Source: Flagellimonas onchidii (GTDB taxonomy: Bacteria; Bacteroidota; Bacteroidia; Flavobacteriales; Flavobacteriaceae). From it: 64,000 nt of DNA. Positions 16,902 through 26,078 of this stretch are shown piece after piece. Every line of letters begins with the position of its first letter. The first letter of the stretch is position 1. A program made the position numbers and the translations under genes. The DNA lies in the NCBI RefSeq assembly GCF_004804315.1, contig NZ_SRXX01000004.1:62001-126000 (forward strand), written 5' to 3'. The notes under the pieces are model-generated. The model was not told where the DNA came from, did not search any database, and saw nothing but the letters and a program-made list of their open reading frames with translations.

Positions 16902-19900
16902 TCTATTGTTTCTTCTAAAGCTTTTGAAGATTCTTGTTTCAGTTCACCATTACTTGCACTCCCATTGGACTGATGCGTACCTTCTTCCAACATATGCAAT
17001 TCTTCGTTCTGTTCCTTTATGGCACGCTCCACTTCTTCCCGGGTAGCCTTTTCGCCTGTCCATGCTCTTTTTGCCAAAACTTTCACGTGGTTTCCAAACG
17101 AAAGAAACAAGGGCAACATCAACAAAGTGAGCACGGTAGCAAAGCCTATTCCGTAAGCTATGGAAATGGCCATGGGCTTTAAGAATTGAGCTTGTCTACT
17201 TTTTTCCAGAAGTAATGGTGCCAGGCCGGCAATGGTAGTGACAGAAGTTAAAAATATTGCACGGAAGCGGGAACGTCCTGCTTCGTACAAAGCTTCGTCG
17301 AAATTAAGGCCATTTCTTAGGTTGATGTTGAACTTACCAATGAGTACAAGGCCATCATTCACCATGATTCCGATTAACGCAATAATTCCCAACATGGACA
17401 AAATATTGATTGGAAAGCCATGAAACCAATGTCCCCAGGCTACAGCTGTCAAACTAAACGGCACCAATAATATCAACAATAGCGGTTGACTGAAACTTCT
17501 AAAAGTGAACGCTATGGTGATATAAATTAAGAGCAACACCGAAAGGCCAACAAAGGTGAGTGAATCCAAAAGTTTGTTTGCTTCCCTATTTTGTCCTTCG
17601 TAAGAGGGTGTAATCGAGGGGTATTTAGATTGAATATCTGGCATCACCTCATCTTTTATCCATGTCATGGCATCCGTACCGCTAGTGGTATTCGGGTCGG
17701 TTAAGTCGGATGAAACCTGGATTTCCCTTTGACTGTCCAAATGATTGATTGCCACATCTCCCCGTTCGATGGTATAGTTCGCTATCTCCTTCAACGGAAT
17801 GCGTTCACCATTGGGTGCCAAAATGCGCATTTCGTCCAAATCTGCTATCGAAGATCTGTTTTCTCGATCATAACGTACCCAAACGCGAATTTCATCTTGT
17901 CCACGTTGGAAGCGTTGCGCCTGCGTTCCAAAAAATCCTGCCCTTACCTGATTCATTACTGTTCGAAGGTCAAGACCCAGTAAATAAGCATTTTCTTTAA
18001 GTTTCAATCGAATTTCCTTGATTCCGGCTGGGTCATTGTCCGCCACATCCTTTAATAGGGCATTGTTCAACATTGCAGTCTTTAACTCCGCTTTTGCTGC
18101 TTTGAGCTCGGCTATATTGTTCCCTAAAAGCGACACGGAAACGGGATCTCCCCCAAAATTTCCTCCAGATCCGTAAATAAGATTTTCCACACCAATGACC
18201 GGGCCGACCAATTCCCGTAATCTTCCTGTCACCAAATTTGCTACAACTTCATCAGGGCGTTCCTCCCCTGGGAGTAAATTGATTACCAGTGATGCCGTTG
18301 ACGAGCCCGGGCCTACATTCTTGAGCATGTTTTGAAAGAGTTCTTTATCTGTCCCTTTCAAATACTCTTCGGTCAACTCTTCATTAACGATTTTAGCTTT
18401 TTCTTGAATCACACTTATGATGGAATCTGTGACCTTTTCATTGGTTCCATTGGGCATTTGCAAATCAACCTGAATCCGGTCACTTGCTATCCTCGGGAAA
18501 AAAGAGGTTCTAATGATACCGCCCCCAATAGACCCAAAAGTCAAGGCCAAAGCCATAAAAAACAGTGCGAACGTCAACAATTTATAATCCAGTGCAAATC
18601 GTAGAGCAGGACTGTATAATTTGTCCCGCATCCAAGCCATGGCCTGATCACCCTTTTTGTTGATGATTCTAAGTTTTGCAAAAGCTTGTCCAATACTCGA
18701 TTTTGGCCCTTCTTTTTGTGGTTGTAATGCTTTGGAATGCGCCAAGTGCGCCGGCAGAATGATTAACGCCTCCACTAATGAGACTATCAACGTCAACATT
18801 ACTATTACCGACACTTCCCCAAAGAAATCCCCTATTCGACCATCCAAAAAAAGGAAGATTGAAAATGCCAAAATAGTTGTGATGATTGCTGAAAGAATCG
18901 GTGGAATCACCTCCATGGTCCCGTCAATTGCTGCCCTTATCGGGGTTTTTCCCTTTTCGTAATGTTGATAGATGTTTTCTGCAATGACAATCCCATCATC
19001 AACCAAAATACCTATTACAATAATCATCCCGAACAGCGACAATACATTGATGGTCACATTGAACATGGGAGCAAAAATGAACATCCCCAAAAATGCTACG
19101 GGCAAGCCAAACGCCACCCAAAATGCCAATCTGGTATTTAGGAACAATGAAAGAAAGATCAGTACCAAAATCATTCCCACAATAGCATTTTCGGTAAGTA
19201 AGTCGGTACGTTGTGTCAATGTTTTGGAAAGGTCGCGTACCACATCTAAATGGACATTGGTGTATTTTTGGTTGAAATCCGATATATATTCCTTTACTTT
19301 TTCGGCCGAACCAATCAAATCTTCCGTATTGGTACTTGTCACAGTTGCTGTAACCGACAAACCATCGTTATAATAGGAAGCATTTGGTGTTTCAGAAAAG
19401 CGGTCACGAATCGTGGCAACATCTTTTAACCGGATTGTTTTTCCACTGGCGTCCGCCCTAACAATTACATTAGATAGTTCATCACCGTAATAGGACCGAT
19501 TGTTGGCGCGAATCAAATATTCCTCAGCATTTGTCTTGATGTTTCCCCCTGTAACCAGAATATTGACATTTGAAACAGCTTGGGCTACCTCATTGAACGA
19601 AACATCAAAGGCCAAAAGGCGGTTTTCATCAACAGCAATTTCAATCTCTTCGTCGGGATAGCCAGAAATGTCAATCTGAGAAATTCCATCAATAGCTCTA
19701 AGATCATTTTCTATTTGACGTCCAATTTGTTTTAGAGTAGTAAGTGGAATATTTTCGCCGCTTACAGCAAAGGAAATCGTAGGCCTTACAGGTTCCAACT
19801 TAGAAACTACCAAAGGTTCCATTCCGGTTGGGAAGGTCGGCACCCTATCGACTGCATTTTTGACTTCCAATAGCATAAAGTCAATATCCCTTCCTTTTTC

Positions 19901-20188
19901 AATCTCAACATTGATGGAACCACTATTTTCCCTTGAGGTAGAAGTAACACGTTCCACACCTTGAAGCCCCTTTAGGTTATCTTCAATTTTTAGTATGATG
20001 CCTTCCTCCACTTCCTGAGGGGAAGCCCCAGGGTATGTTACGTTGATCAGAACATTCTTAGATCCCACCAAAGGAAAGAAGGAGGATTTCAACGAAAAGG
20101 CCCCTACAAGTCCAAAAATGAAGAATGCGATGATAATCACATTCACCGCAACATGGTATTTTATAAAATAGGAAATGACCTTTTTCAC
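16898..20188 (-). CDS. RND efflux transporter permease
   Basis: A 1096-residue inner-membrane proton antiporter of the AcrB/MMPL superfamily. It starts MKKVISYFIKYHVAVNV with the first transmembrane helix, has two large periplasmic loops, and shows the proton-relay DD pair in GILVDDGIVIAENI in the fourth helix. A second related helix block follows (LIGIMVNDGLVLIGK). The C-terminus is a long charged, glutamate-rich tail that looks species-specific. Overlaps of 4 bases at both ends link it to the adaptor and the TolC gene. Drug or metal specificity cannot be told. Confidence 0.94.
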   Translation of the reverse strand: MKKVISYFIKYHVAVNVIIIAFFIFGLVGAFSLKSSFFPLVGSKNVLINVTYPGASPQEVEEGIILKIEDNLKGLQGVERVTSTSRENSGSINVEIEKGRDIDFMLLEVKNAVDRVPTFPTGMEPLVVSKLEPVRPTISFAVSGENIPLTTLKQIGRQIENDLRAIDGISQIDISGYPDEEIEIAVDENRLLAFDVSFNEVAQAVSNVNILVTGGNIKTNAEEYLIRANNRSYYGDELSNVIVRADASGKTIRLKDVATIRDRFSETPNASYYNDGLSVTATVTSTNTEDLIGSAEKVKEYISDFNQKYTNVHLDVVRDLSKTLTQRTDLLTENAIVGMILVLIFLSLFLNTRLAFWVAFGLPVAFLGMFIFAPMFNVTINVLSLFGMIIVIGILVDDGIVIAENIYQHYEKGKTPIRAAIDGTMEVIPPILSAIITTILAFSIFLFLDGRIGDFFGEVSVIVMLTLIVSLVEALIILPAHLAHSKALQPQKEGPKSSIGQAFAKLRIINKKGDQAMAWMRDKLYSPALRFALDYKLLTFALFFMALALTFGSIGGGIIRTSFFPRIASDRIQVDLQMPNGTNEKVTDSIISVIQEKAKIVNEELTEEYLKGTDKELFQNMLKNVGPGSSTASLVINLLPGEERPDEVVANLVTGRLRELVGPVIGVENLIYGSGGNFGGDPVSVSLLGNNIAELKAAKAELKTAMLNNALLKDVADNDPAGIKEIRLKLKENAYLLGLDLRTVMNQVRAGFFGTQAQRFQRGQDEIRVWVRYDRENRSSIADLDEMRILAPNGERIPLKEIANYTIERGDVAINHLDSQREIQVSSDLTDPNTTSGTDAMTWIKDEVMPDIQSKYPSITPSYEGQNREANKLLDSLTFVGLSVLLLIYITIAFTFRSFSQPLLLILLVPFSLTAVAWGHWFHGFPINILSMLGIIALIGIMVNDGLVLIGKFNINLRNGLNFDEALYEAGRSRFRAIFLTSVTTIAGLAPLLLEKSRQAQFLKPMAISIAYGIGFATVLTLLMLPLFLSFGNHVKVLAKRAWTGEKATREEVERAIKEQNEELHMLEEGTHQSNGSASNGELKQESSKALEETIE

Positions 20189-21324
20189 GATTTCGCTTTT
20201 TTAGGAGGTTTTGTCCCGTCAAAAATCTTGACCAACATACCCTCATAGGCACCTGTCATCACCTTGGCAACGATAACCTCACTATCTGGAACATTCTTTA
20301 AGACCACCTTTTTATCTGTAAAATAAACCGGTTTCACATCTATCAGATCAAGAATGGAATCTCTGACCACAAAGATTTGGTTGTTCTCCAATAACAGGGA
20401 ACGGTCAATCTCTATGGCATTAGGTTCTTCCCTCGCCTCTAGTTTGGCTTCCAAATATTGCCCTTCTTTTAGGTCGCTATTGCTAACTTCAATGAAAACC
20501 GTAATGGTTTGTGAAGTCTGGTCTACCCTTCCATTTACGCGGGTTACTTTTCCCATATATGTTTGACTCTTATCCAAATTGAATAGCTCTACTTGCTTTC
20601 CAACCTTTAAGAAATCGCCAAAAGTCTTACTTACAGAAACTTCCAATTCATAAACACCGGTATTGATATATTCACCCAGTTTTTGCCCAGAACGTATTAA
20701 AGTTCCCTCAGTCACCAACGCATCTGTCAACACCCCTTTAAAGGGTGCAGAAATGGTGTATTTAGATAAACGTTGTTCCAAGTTTTTTACATTGTAATAA
20801 CTGCTCATCACTCCCCTTCCAGAAATAAAGAATTTCTCTTTCTCCGAGTCCATTTTGGGTAACTTGGGCGTAGTTTTGTTCAAATCGAAACTATTGAGAT
20901 AGGTTTGCCATTTTGGATAGACCTCTTGATAATCCAATCGTAGGTCCGGCATAATGGATGTCAACAAATTGTATAGGTTACTTTTTGCCGATTGTACACT
21001 GGCATAATATTCATTGGCGTCGATACGAATCAATGTTTGTCCGGCATTATATTCCTGTCCTGTCCGAAACAACTTGCTTCCCGACCTAAAAACGCCTTGG
21101 ACCTCTGAAAATAATTCGACCCTTCTTTTCGCCTTTAGGTTACCATTGGCCGGAATAATAATAGGAATTGTACCATTTTTTACAGTATCAACAAAAACTG
21201 TCTTTACAACTTTTTGGGATTTTGGCCTTCTGTCTTTTTTGCTTCCGGCTATGAGCCCAGCAAAATATATAGACCCAAAAATAATGAGACCGCCCACTAT
21301 GACGGAAATAATCAACTTGCGCAT
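20185..21324 (-). CDS. RND efflux periplasmic adaptor (membrane fusion protein)
   Basis: A 379-residue HlyD/AcrA-like adaptor. An N-terminal membrane anchor (ISVIVGGLIIFGSIYFAGL) is followed by a lipoyl/barrel-sandwich region split by an alpha hairpin, with the second half starting YTISAPFKG. A beta-barrel and membrane-proximal domain follow. It is the first gene of the operon. No TetR or other regulator gene is adjacent, so control is not obvious. The stop overlaps the permease start by 4 bases. Confidence 0.92.
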   Translation of the reverse strand: MRKLIISVIVGGLIIFGSIYFAGLIAGSKKDRRPKSQKVVKTVFVDTVKNGTIPIIIPANGNLKAKRRVELFSEVQGVFRSGSKLFRTGQEYNAGQTLIRIDANEYYASVQSAKSNLYNLLTSIMPDLRLDYQEVYPKWQTYLNSFDLNKTTPKLPKMDSEKEKFFISGRGVMSSYYNVKNLEQRLSKYTISAPFKGVLTDALVTEGTLIRSGQKLGEYINTGVYELEVSVSKTFGDFLKVGKQVELFNLDKSQTYMGKVTRVNGRVDQTSQTITVFIEVSNSDLKEGQYLEAKLEAREEPNAIEIDRSLLLENNQIFVVRDSILDLIDVKPVYFTDKKVVLKNVPDSEVIVAKVMTGAYEGMLVKIFDGTKPPKKAKS

Positions 21325-21422
21325 TGTTGGAGAGAATTAGCTTTGCAAAGCTATTGGCTCAATGATGTGAAATAGGTTAAATATTTCATAAATTGTTGCG
21401 CTGCCGTGCTATTTATAAACAC

Positions 21423-21451
21423 AAAAAAAGGGGATACACGCCTGTATCCCC
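21423..21451 (-). terminator. Terminator of the LRR gene
   Basis: Perfect 9-bp stem GGGGATACA/TGTATCCCC (21430-21438 with 21443-21451), loop CGCC, followed on the minus strand by seven T. It lies 28 bases past the stop of the LRR gene and separates it from the efflux operon. Confidence 0.9.
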
Positions 21452-21478
21452 AAACCAAACAAACTAAAGTATAACTAA

Positions 21479-22363
21479 CTACTCATTATCGTCATCATCT
21501 TCAAATTTTGTATCCGCCATGCGGGTACGTTGAAGCTGTATATCGTTGAATTTTGGATTTAAAGTCTTCTCATCGGTATCAAAGACCAAAAATTGTTTTG
21601 TGTTCATTTGTCTGAGTCCTGTATAAGAATCAAACCGATTATTTTGAATCTGTAGAATCTTAAGGCTCGCCAACTGGCTGAATTCAGCAGGGATTTCACC
21701 ACCCAATTGATTATTTGCCAATACCAACTCGCGCAACTCGCCCAATTTTCCCATTTCCTCGGGAATAGACCCTTCAAGGTTATTTTCAAAAAGCCCCAAC
21801 GCTTCCAGCTTGGTCAAATTTCCAATTGAATTTGGAATGATTCCTTTGAGGTTGTTGCTGGACAGGTTCAATTCTTTAAGATTTGTCAGATTTCCAAATG
21901 TTGGTGGAATTGACCCGTTGAGAAAATTATTGAACATGGAAAACACCTCAAGTTCTTGAAGCTGTCCTATTCCAACAGGTAAAGAACCTTTTATGCGATT
22001 CATTTCCAATCTGAGCACTCTGAGTCTTTTGAGCTTTACAATGTCTTTTGGCAAAACCCCTGTAATATTATTGAATGCCAAGTTCAAATGAGTGAGATAT
22101 CTCAGCCTCCCCAAACTTTCCGGTAATGTTCCCGCCAAATTGTTTCTGAACAGATTTATTTCTACCACATGACCATCGACCAACTTAATTCCTTTCCAAG
22201 TATGCACCGGGGCATTTAGGTCCCATGGTGTACTCCAACTTTTTCCATTAGTACTTTGGAACAGTTCTATCAATGCACTTTTCTCCTTTTGTGAAATTTC
22301 CGCATTTGATAACCCAACTCCGGTAATCAGCAAGAACAAAAACGTTAAAATGGTCAGTTTCAT
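21479..22363 (-). CDS. Secreted leucine-rich-repeat protein
   Basis: A 294-residue exported protein. Signal peptide 1-20 ends LSNAE. An N-cap with a WxxPW segment leads into about seven 24-residue LRRs of the type LxxLxxLxLxxNxLxGxIPxxxGxL, the class common in plants and found in bacterial surface proteins. Conserved Asn ladders are present (NNLAGTLP, NNITGVLP, NNLKGIIP, NQLGGEIP). The C-terminal tail is acidic (EDDDDNE). It probably binds a ligand on the surface or in the periplasm. There is no CTD sorting domain or anchor. Single transcription unit. Confidence 0.85.
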   Translation of the reverse strand: MKLTILTFLFLLITGVGLSNAEISQKEKSALIELFQSTNGKSWSTPWDLNAPVHTWKGIKLVDGHVVEINLFRNNLAGTLPESLGRLRYLTHLNLAFNNITGVLPKDIVKLKRLRVLRLEMNRIKGSLPVGIGQLQELEVFSMFNNFLNGSIPPTFGNLTNLKELNLSSNNLKGIIPNSIGNLTKLEALGLFENNLEGSIPEEMGKLGELRELVLANNQLGGEIPAEFSQLASLKILQIQNNRFDSYTGLRQMNTKQFLVFDTDEKTLNPKFNDIQLQRTRMADTKFEDDDDNE

Positions 22364-22502
22364 AGAGGTTGCAAATTCAATATATAAGAATTTACCTACA
22401 AATTAAGGATGGAATCAAGGGGTTTACAAATTAATTTAGTGTATCCCTGAAATTATGTTGTAAATGTGTCCAAAAGTGTGGTGTACGGACTTATTCTCAA
22501 GC

Positions 22503-24416
22503 TTAATCCAGCTGTTCCAGCTCCTCAGAGAGTTTTTCCCAATCTTCCATCAAAGTCTCCAACACTACCTTTTTGCCCTGATAATCATCAAAAAAGCCGG
22601 GTTTTGCTATAGTGGCATCGTAATCCATGAGCATCTCATGGTCAATAGTGGCTATGTCCTTTTCCAGTTGCGCAATTTTCTTTTCCAATCCACTTAATTT
22701 GTTCTTAAGGGACTTTATCTTCTTTTGCGCTTGATAATCATTTTGTTTTGGGCTTGTTTCTGCTTTGGGTTGAATTTTTTTGTCCCCCTTTTCGATTTTT
22801 CTAAAATCCTCAGCTTTACGTTGCTCCAAATAAAAGTCGATATCACCGAGGTATTCTTTGATGTTCCCATCCTTGAATTCGTATACCCTATCCGTCAACC
22901 CCTGTAGAAAATCACGGTCGTGCGAAACCAATATCAAAGTACCTTCAAACTTTTGCAAAGCTTGTTTCAATACATTTTTAGATTTGATATCAAGGTGGTT
23001 GGTAGGTTCGTCCATTACCAAAACATTGAAGGGCTGCAAAAGCATTTTGGCTAGAGCCAATCGGTTACGCTCTCCCCCGGAAAGTACTTTTACCTGTTTA
23101 TCTACTTCATCTCCCCTAAACAAAAAGGATCCTAAAATATCCCTTACCTTACTCCTGTTACTTTCGTTGGCGGCATCGATCATGGTATCCAAAATGGTCT
23201 TGCCTCCATCAAGGTATTCAGCCTGATTTTGGGCAAAATAGCCTATTTGAACGTTGTGCCCAATCTTTAAGTTTCCCGTGTAGTCCAATTCACCGACCAT
23301 AATCTTGGCCAAAGTGGTCTTCCCTTGCCCGTTTTGACCCACGAATGCCGTTTTACTGCCACGCTCAACCAACAAATCTATTCCTGTAAGCACTTCTTTT
23401 GGTCCGTAACTTTTGGAAAGTTCTTCCAATTCGGCCACCACTTTACCAGGTGTTATGGACACAGGAAAACGGACATTCATAACGCTATTGTCCTCTTCAT
23501 CGACCTCAATACGTTCAATTTTGTCCAGTTTTTTAATCAGGGATTGCGCCATTGAGGCTTTTGTGGCCTTGGCACGGAACTTTTCAATGAGCCTTTCGGT
23601 TTGCTGAATTTGTTTTTCCTGGTTTTTCTGGGCATTCAGTTGCTGTTCCTTGATTTCCTTTCTAAGCTCTAGGAATTTTGAATAGGGCTTGTTGTAATCG
23701 TAAATTCTACCCAAGGATATTTCAATAGTTCTGTTAGTCACATTATCCAAGAACATTTTGTCGTGGGATACGATTACCACGGCACCAGAATAGTTTTTTA
23801 GAAATTGTTCCAACCAAATAATGGATTCGATATCCAAGTGGTTGGTAGGCTCATCTAACAGCAGCACATCGTTGTTTTGCAATAAAAGTTTTGCCAATTC
23901 GATACGCATCCGCCATCCACCGGAAAAAGTATCAGTGAGTTTGTCAAAATCGCCTCGTTTAAAACCCAGCCCCAATAAAACCTTTTCCGTATCTCCCTGG
24001 TAGTTATATCCACCCAAAATTTCATAACGATGCGTAATGTCAGTCAAATCTACCATCAACTGATTGTAGCCGTCACTTTCATAATCCGTTCGCTCGGCAA
24101 GTTCTTGGTTAATCTGTTCGAGCTTTAACTCCAGGCTCTTGATTTCATGAAATGCCTGATATGATTCTTCCAAAACGGTTCTTCCGTGTTCAAAATCAAT
24201 ATCCTGCTTTAAAAAACCAATCTTGATGTCCTTTTCCATTGCTATAGTACCTGTATCAGGGCCCATTTCTTTAGAAAGTAATTTCAGCAAGGTTGATTTT
24301 CCAGCACCATTTTTACCAATAAGTCCCACACGATCGCCGCCATTTAATCTGAAAGCGATTTCCTCAAAAAGATATTCTCCACCAAAAGAGACTGAAAGGT
24401 TATGGATATTTAGCAT
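22503..24416 (-). CDS. ABC-F family ATPase
   Basis: A soluble protein of about 637 residues with two ABC domains in tandem and no membrane segment. P-loop 1 is GKNGAGKST and P-loop 2 is GQNGQGKTT. The two signatures are SGGWRMRIELAK and SGGERNRLALAK, each followed by LDEPTNHLD. A charged linker and an ABC-tran C-terminal coiled coil (about 540-637) complete it. ABC-F proteins act on the ribosome (translation or antibiotic-resistance factors). Start chosen at ATG 24414-24416 (MLNIHNLSVSFGG); the longer frame adds a non-conserved leader. Confidence 0.94.
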   Translation of the reverse strand: MLNIHNLSVSFGGEYLFEEIAFRLNGGDRVGLIGKNGAGKSTLLKLLSKEMGPDTGTIAMEKDIKIGFLKQDIDFEHGRTVLEESYQAFHEIKSLELKLEQINQELAERTDYESDGYNQLMVDLTDITHRYEILGGYNYQGDTEKVLLGLGFKRGDFDKLTDTFSGGWRMRIELAKLLLQNNDVLLLDEPTNHLDIESIIWLEQFLKNYSGAVVIVSHDKMFLDNVTNRTIEISLGRIYDYNKPYSKFLELRKEIKEQQLNAQKNQEKQIQQTERLIEKFRAKATKASMAQSLIKKLDKIERIEVDEEDNSVMNVRFPVSITPGKVVAELEELSKSYGPKEVLTGIDLLVERGSKTAFVGQNGQGKTTLAKIMVGELDYTGNLKIGHNVQIGYFAQNQAEYLDGGKTILDTMIDAANESNRSKVRDILGSFLFRGDEVDKQVKVLSGGERNRLALAKMLLQPFNVLVMDEPTNHLDIKSKNVLKQALQKFEGTLILVSHDRDFLQGLTDRVYEFKDGNIKEYLGDIDFYLEQRKAEDFRKIEKGDKKIQPKAETSPKQNDYQAQKKIKSLKNKLSGLEKKIAQLEKDIATIDHEMLMDYDATIAKPGFFDDYQGKKVVLETLMEDWEKLSEELEQLD

Positions 24417-24481
24417 TTTATATGGGCTTATGTTCTGCACAAATGTGCACGAATCCGTAATTTTGCACAAAATCGCTGCAA

Positions 24482-24871
24482 ATGTTAAAAAAAGGAAACA
24501 AACTCTACAGTATTTTAACAGGAAGTTGTCCTAAATGCCATCAGGAGAGCATGTACACCAATAAGAACCCTTATATGCTATCACAGCTTTTTAACATGCA
24601 TGAAAGATGTTCGCATTGCGATACCAAATACAAAATAGAGCCTTCTTTTTTTTATGGTTCGATGTATGTAAGTTATGCTGTCGGGATAGCATTTGCAACA
24701 GCGGCCTTTGTAATAGCATTTGTGATTTTCGGGGCTTCTCTGGTAAGTACCTTTATAGCGATTGTGTTGACGCTAGTTGTTTTTTTGCCGGTAATCATTC
24801 GTTTATCAAGAAATATTTGGATCAACTTCTTTTTTAAATACGAACCAGAGACACAAAATCAATTGGAATAA
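24482..24871 (+). CDS. DUF983 family membrane protein
   Basis: A 129-residue protein with two CxxC pairs (CPKC near residue 16, CSHC near 43) forming a probable zinc ribbon. Two hydrophobic helices follow, with SFFYGSMYVSYAVG opening the first. Family function is unknown; it is common in Bacteroidota. It is divergent from the ABC-F gene, and its last 13 bases overlap the convergent oxidoreductase gene. Confidence 0.85.
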   Translation: MLKKGNKLYSILTGSCPKCHQESMYTNKNPYMLSQLFNMHERCSHCDTKYKIEPSFFYGSMYVSYAVGIAFATAAFVIAFVIFGASLVSTFIAIVLTLVVFLPVIIRLSRNIWINFFFKYEPETQNQLE

Positions 24872-25914
24872 TACTTTTTGGTAAATCTATCGATATTGAT
24901 TTCCGAGTCGAGTTCATTGCCCGTTTCAATATAATCGAACAATTGTTCAGAAGCGTAGGGCGCTATCATTACTCCCCGTGAGCCAAAACCATTTAAAACG
25001 TACATGTTTTTGTGTTCCGGATGTTGGCCCACCAAAGGTCTTCTATCCACAACAGTAGGTCTTATTCCCGCTACGTGGTTCACAATTTCAAAGTCACATT
25101 GGAGAAAGGTTTTCAATTTTTCTAGAAGCTCATTTTTAGCATCTTCGGTAGGCATATTGGTTTTATCTTTCCATTTGTACGTTGCTCCCACTAAGTATAA
25201 ATCATCTCCCAAAGGAATGGTAAAAACCGAAGATTTGACAACTCTGGTTTCCTTATAATCCGGGGCTTTTATGGTAAGTAACTCTCCTTTGGTGCCATTT
25301 AATGGTAAATAGTTGAAAAAGGGACTGTTTTTAAGCCCGTAGCCTGTGGCAAAAACAATTTGCTTGGCTTTTATCGATTTATAGGAAATATGGTCATTAA
25401 AGGCTTCAGAACAAGAAAAATCAAAAGTTTCCTTTTGCAAAAGCCCATTTTGCTCTAAGTATTCGCCATACGAAGCAATTAAAGTGTTTGTATGTATGCG
25501 CCCTGTGTGCTTTACTTCACCAAAACCAAAAGGAGCATCAATACTGGGGTTTTCGTTTTTAATGATGTTAGTGGACAAGAAATAATCAAGTCCAGGTTTA
25601 TCCGCAGCCTCAAACCATGTGTTTTGCTCTTCGATAGAGGCAAACTTTCTGAGTACAGGAATTTTCTCATCCAATTTGACGTTCAACTTCCTTTCCAATC
25701 CTTGGTAAAATGGCATTGCTTTTTCCAGTTGCTCTTTGGCCTTCCACGCCATGGTAAACCTTTTCAGAATAACAGGGTTATAAAGCCCCCCGGCAACCAA
25801 CGAAGCTTGTTGGGAATTATCAGATATTACTCTAAAGGACTTGCCCTCAGCTTCTAATTTTTCACAAAAGGAAATTCCGGCCAATCCAAGGCCTACAACT
25901 AAATAGTCAACCAT
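24859..25914 (-). CDS. DAO-family FAD-dependent oxidoreductase
   Basis: A 351-residue flavoenzyme of the D-amino-acid oxidase/glycine oxidase group. The FAD Rossmann motif GxGxxG is at residues 8-13 (VVGLGLAG). NSQQASLVAGGLYNP follows, with the GG typical of ThiO/DAO proteins. The C-terminal half holds the ATG-type segment FATGYG, GIRPTVVDRRPLVG and NGFGSRGVMIAP. The start is the ATG at 25912-25914. The frame opens further upstream at 26016, but that part reads through the repeat flank described below. The 5' end and upstream region of this gene recur three times, degenerate, between 27.35 and 29.67 kb. Confidence 0.9.
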   Translation of the reverse strand: MVDYLVVGLGLAGISFCEKLEAEGKSFRVISDNSQQASLVAGGLYNPVILKRFTMAWKAKEQLEKAMPFYQGLERKLNVKLDEKIPVLRKFASIEEQNTWFEAADKPGLDYFLSTNIIKNENPSIDAPFGFGEVKHTGRIHTNTLIASYGEYLEQNGLLQKETFDFSCSEAFNDHISYKSIKAKQIVFATGYGLKNSPFFNYLPLNGTKGELLTIKAPDYKETRVVKSSVFTIPLGDDLYLVGATYKWKDKTNMPTEDAKNELLEKLKTFLQCDFEIVNHVAGIRPTVVDRRPLVGQHPEHKNMYVLNGFGSRGVMIAPYASEQLFDYIETGNELDSEINIDRFTKKYYSN

Positions 25915-26012
25915 GGTGCAAAAGTAGGCATCTCGGGTAGATGTTGAATATAGTGTCCACGGGTTGACACGAATTACACTAATTGTCACGAATGTTGGGT
26001 GGTGGGTGAAGG
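25850..26012 (-). repeat. Repeat copy A: 5' end and upstream flank of the DAO gene
   Basis: The functional parent of the repeat family. It consists of the first codons of the oxidoreductase and the 50-base upstream block 25963-26012 (GTTGACACGAATTACACTAA and onward). This block is identical or nearly identical to 28792-28841 (copy C) and similar to 27612-27661 (copy B). It contains the direct motif CACGAAT twice. Confidence 0.85.
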
Positions 26013-26078
26013 GCAATGAACTTTTGGTTTTACCATTTGATCGTATTACACATGGCCTAGGTTATATATTCGGCATTG

